Origin: Rhodocyclales bacterium
Lineage (GTDB): Bacteria; Pseudomonadota; Gammaproteobacteria; Burkholderiales; Rhodocyclaceae
Assembly (NCBI GenBank): GCA_016183655.1
Contig: JACPEH010000008.1
Span: 310,001 to 374,000, forward strand
Direction: 5' to 3'
Length of the DNA stretch: 64,000 nucleotides
The position numbers and the translations under genes are program-made. Under the pieces are notes generated by a model that saw only the letters and a list, made by a program, of their open reading frames with translations, was not told the origin of the DNA and searched no databases. Shown piece by piece: positions 18,289-25,782 of this stretch. Positions within the stretch are counted from its first letter, which is position 1; every line of letters begins with the position of its first letter.

Positions 18289-19013
18289 GACGCCCCCGCC
18301 GGCACGATCCGGGCGAGTTCCCGGGCGCTGCCGGCGTCGCAAACGACCAGCGCCTCCAGCTGCCCGATCAGGTAGTACTTCTTCAGCAGGAAATCGACCG
18401 GGCGGGCGTGCGTCGCCTTCCAGAACGTCGAGCTCTCGGCATGCGCCGGCGCCGCCAGCCGGGCGATCGCCACCAGGCGCAGCGCCGTATCGCCGGCCGC
18501 CGGCACGGCCGGGCGGACGACGAACTCCGGCGTGTCGCGCCGATAAAACGCCTGCGGGTTGTCGAAGGCGAGGAAATAGTCGTGGCGCCGTTCGACGCGC
18601 GTACGCTGCGGCACGCCGATCTTCTCTTCCTGCACGTAGGCTGCGCCCTCCTCGCTGAACGACTGCAGCGGCAGGAACTTCCACCGGTAGTAGTCCTCGG
18701 CCTCGGGGCGGGCCTGCGGCTGCCAGCTCCAGCCTTCGGCGATATCGTTGAAGGCCATGCCGTAGCGCAGGCTGCCGTCGGCCTCGCGGGAAAATTCGGC
18801 GCTGGCGGCCAGGTCGACCTCGACCGCGACACGCTGCCCGGCATGCAGCGCCGGCGACGGCGCGCGCAAGCGGGCGTACCACTCCGCCGCCGCCGGCAGC
18901 GGCGCGCACGGTGCGTCCACGGGCTCGGCCGCGCCCGCAGGCGCGACAGGGAGCAGCGACAAAAAAAGAACGGCGACCGAAGTCGCCGAAAACGAATGAA
19001 GAAGGAGACGCAT
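18279..19013 (-). CDS. Unrecognised secreted (periplasmic) protein
   Basis: I do not recognise this family. The product has 244 residues with a clear signal peptide: a basic start MRLLL, a hydrophobic core, and a likely cut after APAGA. The mature part is rich in aromatic and charged residues (WYARLRAP, FNDIAEGWSWQPQ, DYYRWKFLP, DYFLAFDNPQAFYRRDTPEF, FLLKKYYLIGQLE). It has two cysteines, no heme-binding CxxCH, and no lipobox. An FNR box with a taggat -10 lies just upstream, so expression under low oxygen is predicted. The 10-bp overlap with the convergent uspA stop is unusual. The ATG at 19013 is preferred to a TTG two codons earlier. Confidence 0.75.
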   Translation of the reverse strand: MRLLLHSFSATSVAVLFLSLLPVAPAGAAEPVDAPCAPLPAAAEWYARLRAPSPALHAGQRVAVEVDLAASAEFSREADGSLRYGMAFNDIAEGWSWQPQARPEAEDYYRWKFLPLQSFSEEGAAYVQEEKIGVPQRTRVERRHDYFLAFDNPQAFYRRDTPEFVVRPAVPAAGDTALRLVAIARLAAPAHAESSTFWKATHARPVDFLLKKYYLIGQLEALVVCDAGSARELARIVPAGASQR

Positions 19014-19051
19014 CGCCAAATGACGTCAACACCGCACATGCGGCAAGACAC

Positions 19052-19093
19052 ATCCTAGGCGACCGGGGGCGGCACCAATATGATCTGGATCAA
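19052..19093 (-). promoter_or_regulatory. FNR box and class II promoter of the periplasmic orphan gene
   Basis: On the minus strand ttgatccagatcat (19080-19093) matches the FNR consensus except for the last base. Twenty-two bases downstream is taggat (19052-19057) as the -10, again centring the box at -41.5 with a start near 19045. The box overlaps the TGA stop of the upstream hydrogenase protease gene. Confidence 0.7.
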
Positions 19094-19578
19094 CGTTTTT
19101 CGCTTGCCGCCGGGGATTGCAGCAGCTCGTGACAAAACTCCTGCAGTTTTTCCCAGGCCGCTTCCAGATTGGCGCCGGCGGCGGCGCTGAGCGCCTCGCC
19201 CAGTTCGAAATGCTCGCCGCGCACGCACAACACGTGCGCCGGTGGCGCCTCCTCGCCGACGACGCGGCGGTAGACGGCAAGCACCGCCACCGGGGTAATC
19301 GCGTGCGTGCTGTGCCCCGGCGTATCGTCGGCGGCCAGCGGCAGCAGCGTGTACGGCCCCGGCGTCTCCGTTCCGGCATCGATGAACAACGCGGCGCGGC
19401 GCCCCTGCAGGTCGAGCGCGTGTTCGACCTGGAACTGGAAATCCTCGATCAGCTCGAAGCGCTCGGCCAGCCCCTCCGCCGCCAGCCAGGCGTCGAGCCG
19501 GGCCAGCAGCAGCGGCCCGAGCGCGTCGTCGCCGCGGCTCGGATTGCCGCAGGCCAGGATGACGAACGGCGCCGTCAC
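19090..19578 (-). CDS. hoxW: [NiFe]-hydrogenase maturation endopeptidase, HoxW-like
   Basis: This 162-residue protease removes the C-terminal peptide of the hydrogenase large subunit after nickel insertion. The start VTAPFVILACGNPSRGDDALGPLLLARL has the GNPxxGDD signature with nickel-sensing acidic residues, and HAITP corresponds to the conserved histidine region. It begins with GTG at 19578 and overlaps the hoxH stop as GTGA, so translation is coupled to its substrate. The 577-aa track ORF is a shadow of hoxH upstream of this point. It is the last gene of the hox operon. Confidence 0.88.
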   Translation of the reverse strand: MTAPFVILACGNPSRGDDALGPLLLARLDAWLAAEGLAERFELIEDFQFQVEHALDLQGRRAALFIDAGTETPGPYTLLPLAADDTPGHSTHAITPVAVLAVYRRVVGEEAPPAHVLCVRGEHFELGEALSAAAGANLEAAWEKLQEFCHELLQSPAASEKR

Positions 19579-21041
19579 GCGTTGCGGCTCAGCTGGTGCA
19601 CCAGCTCGCCCCCGGCATCGCGCAGCTCGACGACGAGCGGCATCTTGCCGAGCGCGTGCGTGGCGCAGGACAGGCACGGGTCGAAGGCGCGGATCGCCAC
19701 CTCGATGTGGTTCAAGAGCCCTTCGGTGATTTCGCGGCCGTGCAGGTAGCGCCGCGCGACGTGGCGGATCGCCTCGTTCATCGCCTGGTTGTTGTGCGTC
19801 GTCGACACGATCAGGTTGCACATGCTGACCAGGTCGTTCTCGTCGACGCGGTAGTGGTGGATCAGCGTGCCGCGCGGCGCCTCGATCATGCCGAAGCCCT
19901 CGAAGCCGCGCTCGCCGCTCGCCATCAGCTCGCTGCCGAGGAGGTCGGGGTCGTGCAGCAGGTCCTTGATCGTTTCCGCCGCATGCAGCATCTCGATCAT
20001 GCGCGCCCAGTGGTAGCCGAGCGCGGCGTGCATCGGCGAGCCGCCGGCGTAGTCGATGAACTCGCGGCGCTCGGCGTCGGCCAGCGGCGTTGGCATCGAA
20101 TCGCAGTTCTGCACCCGCGCCAGTGGCCCGACCTTGTACCAGCCATGCTCGTTGCCGAGCGTCCGGAAATACGGGAACTTCATGTAGCTCCAGGGCTTCA
20201 CTTCCTCCTGGATGTACTTCTCGTAGTCGGACTGCGCGACGTCGTCGAAGTAGATCGCCCCCTGGTCGTCGCGCGCGCGCAGCTTGCCGTCGTAGAGGTC
20301 GAGCGCGCCGTTGGCGCCGATCAGCGACATGAAGTGCGAGCGGAAGATGCCGAAGCTGTTGTACAGCGCTGGATCGGTTTCGTGCAGTTCGCGCGCCAGG
20401 CGCACCGCGTCGCGGCACCAGGCGACGATCTGGTAGGCATCCTTGAGCAGGAAATCGCGCTCCTCGACCGATAGCGACTTGTTCACGCCGCCGGGAATCG
20501 CTCCGGTGCCATGGATGCGCTTGCCGGCGGTGATGCGGATCGCCTCCTGGCCGAACTTGCGGATCAGCACGCCGCGCCGCGCCGTTTCCGGATGCCTGGC
20601 GGCGACACCGACGATGTTGCGCTGGCCGACGTCGCTGCCGAAGCCGAACAGCAGGTCCGGCGAACAGAGGTGGAAGAAGTGCAGCGCATGCGACTGCAGG
20701 ATCTGACCGTAATGCATCAGCCGGCGGACCTTCTCGGCGGTCGGCGTCAGCCGCTTGGCGCCGACGATCGCGTCCATCGCCTTCGCCGCGGCCAGATGGT
20801 GCGACACCGGACAGATGCCGCACAGGCGCTGCACCATCACCGGCACCTCCCAGTACGGGCGGCCCTGGATGAATTTCTCGAAGCCGCGGAACTCGACGAT
20901 GTGCAGGCGCACCTGCTGCACCTTGTTGGCCTCGTCGAGCAGCAGCGTGACCTTGCCGTGGCCTTCGACGCGCGACACCGGGTCGATCGCGACGCGGCGC
21001 AGTGTTTCCGGATGTTCGGCGGTTTCCAGGTGGTAGCTCAT
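19575..21041 (-). CDS. hoxH: NAD-linked [NiFe]-hydrogenase large subunit
   Basis: The product has 488 residues and carries the Ni-Fe active site of a cytosolic, bidirectional (group 3d type) hydrogenase. The first ligand motif is RLCGICPVSHH (Cys74, Cys77). The second is DPCLSCATH (Cys456, Cys459), followed by a 26-residue tail ALGKMPL... that the HoxW protease should remove after His462. VSRVEGHGKV and EFRGFEKFIQGRPYWEVP are typical of HoxH. The ATG at 21041 gives MSYHLETAEH. It lies 8 bp after hoxY. Confidence 0.95.
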   Translation of the reverse strand: MSYHLETAEHPETLRRVAIDPVSRVEGHGKVTLLLDEANKVQQVRLHIVEFRGFEKFIQGRPYWEVPVMVQRLCGICPVSHHLAAAKAMDAIVGAKRLTPTAEKVRRLMHYGQILQSHALHFFHLCSPDLLFGFGSDVGQRNIVGVAARHPETARRGVLIRKFGQEAIRITAGKRIHGTGAIPGGVNKSLSVEERDFLLKDAYQIVAWCRDAVRLARELHETDPALYNSFGIFRSHFMSLIGANGALDLYDGKLRARDDQGAIYFDDVAQSDYEKYIQEEVKPWSYMKFPYFRTLGNEHGWYKVGPLARVQNCDSMPTPLADAERREFIDYAGGSPMHAALGYHWARMIEMLHAAETIKDLLHDPDLLGSELMASGERGFEGFGMIEAPRGTLIHHYRVDENDLVSMCNLIVSTTHNNQAMNEAIRHVARRYLHGREITEGLLNHIEVAIRAFDPCLSCATHALGKMPLVVELRDAGGELVHQLSRNA

Positions 21042-21048
21042 AGTGTTC

Positions 21049-21600
21049 TCAGTCGTAGTGCAGCAGGCCAAAGCCCAGTTCGGGGTCGCGGCCGGCGACG
21101 ATGTCGGTCAGCGCCTTCCAGATGGCGTCGCCGGAGGGCGGGCAGCCGGGGATGAACCAGTCGATCTTCACCACCTCGTGCAGCGGGTGCACCTTGTTCA
21201 GCGGCAGCGGCAGCTCGGGGTCGTTGGGGATCAGGCCCTGCGCGATGCCCGGGCTCGTGTGGTAGACCTCTTCGAGGATCTCGGCGAGCTTGAGGTGGTT
21301 GCGCTGCGCCGGCAGCCCGCCGTTGACCGCGCAGGCGCCGATCGCCACCAGTTTTTTGCAGCGGGCGCGGAACTCGCGCAGGATGTGCACGTTCTCGGCG
21401 TTGCACAGCCCGCCCTCGATGATGCCCAGGTCGCACTCACCGACCTCCTTGATATCGGTCAGCGGCGAGCGGTCGAACTCGATCAGCTCGACCAGATCGA
21501 ACAGGCGCTCGTCGATGTCGAGGAAGGACATGTGGCAGCCGAAGCAGCCGGCCAGCGAGGTGGTCGCGACGCGCAGCTTTTTCTTCGCAGGTGCACTCAT
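21049..21600 (-). CDS. hoxY: NAD-linked [NiFe]-hydrogenase small subunit
   Basis: The product has 183 residues. AGCFGCHMSFLDIDERL, GACAVNGGLPA and FIPGCPPSGDAIW carry the cysteines of the proximal [4Fe-4S] cluster, and the short length is typical of HoxY (no C-terminal medial/distal cluster domain). Two starts are possible. The ATG at 21615 overlaps the hoxU stop as ATGA, but the ATG at 21600 has a strong ribosome site, gaggaag, six bases upstream, so I chose 21600. HoxY hands electrons from HoxH to the diaphorase HoxFU. Confidence 0.93.
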   Translation of the reverse strand: MSAPAKKKLRVATTSLAGCFGCHMSFLDIDERLFDLVELIEFDRSPLTDIKEVGECDLGIIEGGLCNAENVHILREFRARCKKLVAIGACAVNGGLPAQRNHLKLAEILEEVYHTSPGIAQGLIPNDPELPLPLNKVHPLHEVVKIDWFIPGCPPSGDAIWKALTDIVAGRDPELGFGLLHYD

Positions 21601-21611
21601 CCCATTCTTCC

Positions 21612-22304
21612 TCATTCCTTCACTTCCGAGATCGGCGCCTGGTCGTAGGTGCGCTCGCCGATCGGCACCGCAAAGCCGCGGCGCTTCTTCAGGATGACGC
21701 CGACCGGACAAACGGAGAGCGCCTTGTCGTCCATCGCCACGTCGGTATCGACCAGCCGGCCGGAGGCGGCATTGACCACCAGCCGGGTGCCGATGCCGCG
21801 CCCCGACAGCGCGAACACGCACTTGCCGTCGACGTCGCGGCTGGCGCGCACGCACAACGAGCAGAGGATGCAGCGGTTGAAGTCGAGCAACACCTCGGGG
21901 TGCGAGGCATCGACCGGCCGGCTCGGATAGAAGTGGTCGAAGTGCGGCGTCATCATGCCCAGCTCGTAAGCGGTGGCCTGCAGCTTGCAGTCGCCGCTCT
22001 TCTCGCACGACGGGCAGAAATGGTTGCCTTCGACGAAGAGCATCTGCAACAAGGTGCGCCGCTCGCCGTTGAGCGCTTCCGTATTGCTCTCGACCACCTG
22101 CCCGGCCGCCGCCTGCGTCGTGCACGACGCCATGTGCCGGCCATTGACCGTCACCGTGCATAGCTTGCACGAGCCGTGCGGCTTGAACTCGGGGTGGTAA
22201 CACAGATGCGGAATCCAGGCACCGGCGTCCTGCGCCGCCTGGATGATGGTCTGCCCGGCGCGGAAAAGGATTTCCTGGCCGTCCAGTGTGAATTTTTCGC
22301 TCAT
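21612..22304 (-). CDS. hoxU: Hydrogenase diaphorase subunit HoxU (NuoG-like ferredoxin domain)
   Basis: The product has 230 residues. An N-terminal [2Fe-2S] ferredoxin fold carries HLCYHPEFKPHGSCKLCTV, followed by FCPSCEKSGDCKLQ and a 4Fe-4S segment CILCSLCVRASRDVDGK with a last cysteine in VCPVG. This matches the first part of complex I NuoG and HoxU of the soluble hydrogenase. It links the flavin of HoxF to HoxY. The ATG at 22304 overlaps the hoxF stop as ATGA; the longer track ORF is a shadow. Confidence 0.94.
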   Translation of the reverse strand: MSEKFTLDGQEILFRAGQTIIQAAQDAGAWIPHLCYHPEFKPHGSCKLCTVTVNGRHMASCTTQAAAGQVVESNTEALNGERRTLLQMLFVEGNHFCPSCEKSGDCKLQATAYELGMMTPHFDHFYPSRPVDASHPEVLLDFNRCILCSLCVRASRDVDGKCVFALSGRGIGTRLVVNAASGRLVDTDVAMDDKALSVCPVGVILKKRRGFAVPIGERTYDQAPISEVKE

Positions 22305-24145
22305 TGGTCTTCCTCGCAATGAATCGACAGGTGGGCGCCTTCGTCGTCGCGGCCGGTCATCTGGCGTGCCGGCGCCAGCGCCCGGTCGAGATCGAAGGCC
22401 GGCTCGAAGGACTGGTTCGACAGCCGCCGCTCGTAGGCCGGGCGGAAGCGGGCGATGGTGTCGAGCACCGGGTTGCAGGCGGAATGGCCGAGGCCGCAGT
22501 GGCTCATCTGTCGCAGGAGGTGGTTCATGTTCTCGATCTCGGCGAAGTCGTACGGCGAGCCGTGGCCGTTGGCCAGCTTGTCCATCAGGTTCTTCAGCAG
22601 CGGCGTGCCGACCCGGCACGGCGTGCAGAAGCCGCAGCTCTCGTGGGCGAAGAAGTGGGTGAAGTTGCGCGCCACCTCAAACATGTCGCGGCGCGAATCG
22701 AAGACCATGAAGGCGCCGGCCGAGGGCACATCCTCGAAGGCGATGCGGCGGCCGAACTCGGCGACGCCGAGGCAGGTGCCGGACGGCCCGCCGACCTGCA
22801 CCGCCTGCGTATCGACCGCACCGCAAGCAGCCAGCACCTCGCCGACGGTGACACCGAACGGAAACTCGTAGATGCCGGGGCGGGCGACGTCCCCGGAGAT
22901 CGACAAGAGCTTCGTGCCGGTGGACTCGGCGGTGCCGATGCCGGCGAAGCACTCGCCGCCGTGCTGCGCGATCAGCGCGGCGCAGGCGAAGGTCTCGACG
23001 TTGTCGACCACCGTCGGCTGGTCGAGGTAGCCGTTGGTCACCGGGAACGGCGGCCGGTTGCGCGGCGTGCCGCGCTTGCCTTCGAGCGATTCGATCAGCG
23101 CCGATTCCTCGCCGCAGACGTAGGCGCCGGCACCGAGGTGGATCTCGATGTCGAAGTCGGCGCCGGCGACGCCGAGGATGGCCCGGCCGAGCAGTCCGGC
23201 CGCGCGGCGGCGGTCAAGCACCGCCTGCAGCGGTTCGAGCAGGTAGCGGTATTCGCCGCGCAGGTAGAGGAAGCCGCGTTTCGCGCCGAGCGCGTGCGCG
23301 GCAACGGTCATGCCCTCGAAAACGAGGTCGGCCTGCGTATTGAGCAGCACGCGGTCCTTGAAGGTGCCGGGCTCGCCCTCGTCGGCATTGCAGACGACGA
23401 TGCGCTCCTTGCCGGCGGCGAGTGGCGCGTTGCGGCACGACTCCCATTTCAGCGCGGTCGGATAGCCGGCGCCGCCGCGCCCGCGCAGCCTGGCCTGGCG
23501 CAGCGCCTCGACCAGCGCGTTCGGTCCGCTGCCCGCCCCGCCCCAGGCGCAGCGGGCCTGCGCCGCACGCAGGGCGTCGCCCGGCGCCAGCGCATGATCG
23601 AGCAGGAGGCCGCGCTGGTGGATGTTGTCGTCGACGGCGAACAGTTCGGCCGGCCAGGCGGCGAGCGGAACCTTGCCGCGGATCAGCTCGCACAACTGGT
23701 CGATGCGCGCTTCGGTCAGCTTTGGCACGGCCAGGTTGTTCACCAGCAGCGCCGGCCCCTGGTCGCCCATGCCGATGCACGAGGTGGTATCGACGCTGAG
23801 CAGCCCGTCTTCCGAGACCTTGCCCTTTTCCACCCAGAGGTTGCGGCACATGCGCTCGATCAGCGCCGCGCTGCCGGCCATGCGCTCGACGATGTTGTCG
23901 GCGAAGAGGACGCGGTAGTGGCCGCGCGGCCGGGTGTAGAAGAAGCTGTAGAAGCCGGCGACGCCTTCGATCTTGGAATAAGGCAGCTTCAGCGCCCGGG
24001 TCAGCGCATCGATCACCGGGGGCGAGATCCAGTCCAGCGACTCCTGCACTTCCCGCAGTATCTGCACCAGGGCGCTCGGATCGTTCCGCCAGCGTTTCAG
24101 GATCGGCGACAGCACCTCGACAGGCACGGCATTTTTCTCACTCAT
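22301..24145 (-). CDS. hoxF: Hydrogenase diaphorase subunit HoxF (NuoE-NuoF fusion)
   Basis: The product has 614 residues. An N-terminal NuoE-like domain (about residues 5-150) is followed by the NuoF-like NADH/FMN domain. FMN and NADH motifs RGRGGAGYPTALKW and GAGAYVCGEESALIESLEGKRG are clear, and ESCGFCTPCRVGT carries the [4Fe-4S] ligands. The NuoE-like part has only scattered cysteines and lacks the full four-cysteine [2Fe-2S] signature. The ATG at 24145 has ggag at a fair distance; the in-frame ATG at 24175 has no ribosome site. It is the first gene of hoxFUYHW, with overlapping or near-overlapping junctions. No separate hoxE or hyp genes are nearby. Confidence 0.94.
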   Translation of the reverse strand: MSEKNAVPVEVLSPILKRWRNDPSALVQILREVQESLDWISPPVIDALTRALKLPYSKIEGVAGFYSFFYTRPRGHYRVLFADNIVERMAGSAALIERMCRNLWVEKGKVSEDGLLSVDTTSCIGMGDQGPALLVNNLAVPKLTEARIDQLCELIRGKVPLAAWPAELFAVDDNIHQRGLLLDHALAPGDALRAAQARCAWGGAGSGPNALVEALRQARLRGRGGAGYPTALKWESCRNAPLAAGKERIVVCNADEGEPGTFKDRVLLNTQADLVFEGMTVAAHALGAKRGFLYLRGEYRYLLEPLQAVLDRRRAAGLLGRAILGVAGADFDIEIHLGAGAYVCGEESALIESLEGKRGTPRNRPPFPVTNGYLDQPTVVDNVETFACAALIAQHGGECFAGIGTAESTGTKLLSISGDVARPGIYEFPFGVTVGEVLAACGAVDTQAVQVGGPSGTCLGVAEFGRRIAFEDVPSAGAFMVFDSRRDMFEVARNFTHFFAHESCGFCTPCRVGTPLLKNLMDKLANGHGSPYDFAEIENMNHLLRQMSHCGLGHSACNPVLDTIARFRPAYERRLSNQSFEPAFDLDRALAPARQMTGRDDEGAHLSIHCEEDQ

Positions 24146-24271
24146 GAGAGGCTCCGGCAAGAATTTCTTGTCCATTGGAATCACTGTCCGATTTCGATAC
24201 TACCCGCATGCCGGGAACGATGCCCGTTTCATGTGCATCCGCATCATTCTCACCGACTGGCAGCAAAATTG

Positions 24272-24320
24272 CTTGCCACGGCAAGAGCAAGTTGTATGCC
24301 GCACCGCAGCAACCTATACT
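24272..24320 (+). promoter_or_regulatory. Sigma70-type promoter and palindromic site upstream of pta
   Basis: ttgtat (24292-24297) and tatact (24315-24320) are separated by 17 bases, a good sigma70 promoter reading toward pta. Just upstream is the perfect palindrome cttgccacggcaag (24272-24285), overlapping the expected activator position. It lies between the divergent hox and pta-ackA operons and could be an operator for either. The binding protein is unknown. Confidence 0.6.
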
Positions 24321-24357
24321 CGTCGAATCCAAAAATCCACAGACTACGGAGTCCCGC

Positions 24358-25782
24358 ATGTCCAGCGCCCTCAGCGCCCCGCACGGCGAACAGTATTTGG
24401 AAAACCGCATCTTCAGCGAAATCAAGGTCGGCGACAGCGCGTCGCTGATCCGCACGCTGCGCCCGGAGGACATCCAGCTGTTCGCGGTGATGACCGGCGA
24501 CATCAACCCGGCCGTCGTCGACCAGGAATTCGCCAACAACGGCATCTTCCGCGAGGTCATCGCGCACGGCATGTGGTCGGCCTCATTGATCTCGACGGTG
24601 CTCGGCACGCAGTATCCCGGCGCCGGCACCATCCTCGTCGACCAGTCGCTGCATTTCATGCGGCCGGTGACGATCGGCGACACCATCACCATCACCATCA
24701 CCGTCAAGCAGAAGTTCGAACACAACCGCCATGTGCTGTTCGACTGCAATTGCACCAACCAGGAAGGGGTGCCGGTCATCCAGGGATCGGTCGAGGCGCT
24801 GGCGCCGCAGGAGAAGATCAAGCGCCAGAAAATCACCCTGCCCGACGTGCTGATCTCCGACAAGCACGGCCGCTACCAGCAGCTGCTGGCCAAGGTGCAC
24901 GGCCTGCCGCCGATCGACATGGCGGTCGCCCATCCCTGCGACTTCGAATCGCTGAAGGGGCCGCTGGTCGCCGCCGAGGCCGGGCTGATCGAGCCGATCC
25001 TGGTCGGCCCGGAGAGCAAGATCCGCGCAGTCGCCGAAGAACACGGCTTTGACATCCGCCCGTTCCGCATCGTCAACGTCAAGCACAGCCACGAAGCGGC
25101 GGCGATGGCGGTGACGCTGGTCAGGAACGGCGACGCCGAAGCGCTGATGAAGGGCAGCCTGCATACCGACGAACTGATGGGCGAGATCGTCTCGCGCGCC
25201 GCCGGCCTGCGCACCGGCCGCCGCCTGAGCCACGTCTTCGTGATGGACGTGCCGACCTACCCGAAGCCGCTGCTGATCACCGACGCCGCGATCAACATCG
25301 CGCCGACGCTGGAGGAGAAGGTCGACATCATCCAGAACGCGATCGACCTCGCGCACATCCTCGGCTGTCCGGAACCGAAGGTGGCGATCCTCTCGGCCGT
25401 GGAAACGGTCAACCCGAAGATCCAGTCCACGCTCGACGCCGCGGCGCTGTGCAAGATGGCCGATCGCGGGCAGATCAAGGGCGGCATCCTCGACGGCCCG
25501 CTCGCCTTCGACAACGCCGTGTCGATCATCGCCGCCAAGACCAAGGGCATCAAGTCGGCGGTCGCCGGCCACGCCGACATCCTGGTCGTGCCCGACCTCG
25601 AATCCGGCAACATGCTGGCCAAGCAGCTCGAATACCTGGCCAACGCGCTGACCGCCGGCGTCGTCCTCGGCGCCAAGGTGCCGATCGTGCTCACCAGCCG
25701 CGCCGATACCGCCGAAACGCGTACCGCCTCGTGCGCCGTCGCCGCGCTGATCGCCCACGCCAAGCGCAAGGCGGGTGCATGA
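24358..25782 (+). CDS. pta: MaoC-like hydratase domain fused to phosphate acetyltransferase
   Basis: The product has 474 residues. The first 150 form a MaoC hot-dog domain (FAVMTGDINPAVVD, HGMWSASLISTVLG, GDTITITITV). From about residue 165 a phosphotransacetylase/phosphotransbutyrylase domain follows (LISDKHGRYQQLL, ETVNPKIQSTLDAAAL, GGILDGPLAFDNAVS, ILVVPDLESGNMLAKQLEYLA). The enzyme interconverts acetyl-CoA and acetyl phosphate. The MaoC part suggests a link to (R)-hydroxyacyl-CoA or short-chain acyl-CoA. The ATG at 24358 is the natural start. The stop overlaps ackA as ATGA. Confidence 0.93.
   Translation: MSSALSAPHGEQYLENRIFSEIKVGDSASLIRTLRPEDIQLFAVMTGDINPAVVDQEFANNGIFREVIAHGMWSASLISTVLGTQYPGAGTILVDQSLHFMRPVTIGDTITITITVKQKFEHNRHVLFDCNCTNQEGVPVIQGSVEALAPQEKIKRQKITLPDVLISDKHGRYQQLLAKVHGLPPIDMAVAHPCDFESLKGPLVAAEAGLIEPILVGPESKIRAVAEEHGFDIRPFRIVNVKHSHEAAAMAVTLVRNGDAEALMKGSLHTDELMGEIVSRAAGLRTGRRLSHVFVMDVPTYPKPLLITDAAINIAPTLEEKVDIIQNAIDLAHILGCPEPKVAILSAVETVNPKIQSTLDAAALCKMADRGQIKGGILDGPLAFDNAVSIIAAKTKGIKSAVAGHADILVVPDLESGNMLAKQLEYLANALTAGVVLGAKVPIVLTSRADTAETRTASCAVAALIAHAKRKAGA

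Noticed and set aside
24264-24280. Sigma54-like -24/-12 site (tggcaagcaattttgct on the minus strand) upstream of hoxF
   Set aside because: The GG and GC elements are separated by 11 bases, not the required 10, and no enhancer-binding regulator is encoded nearby.
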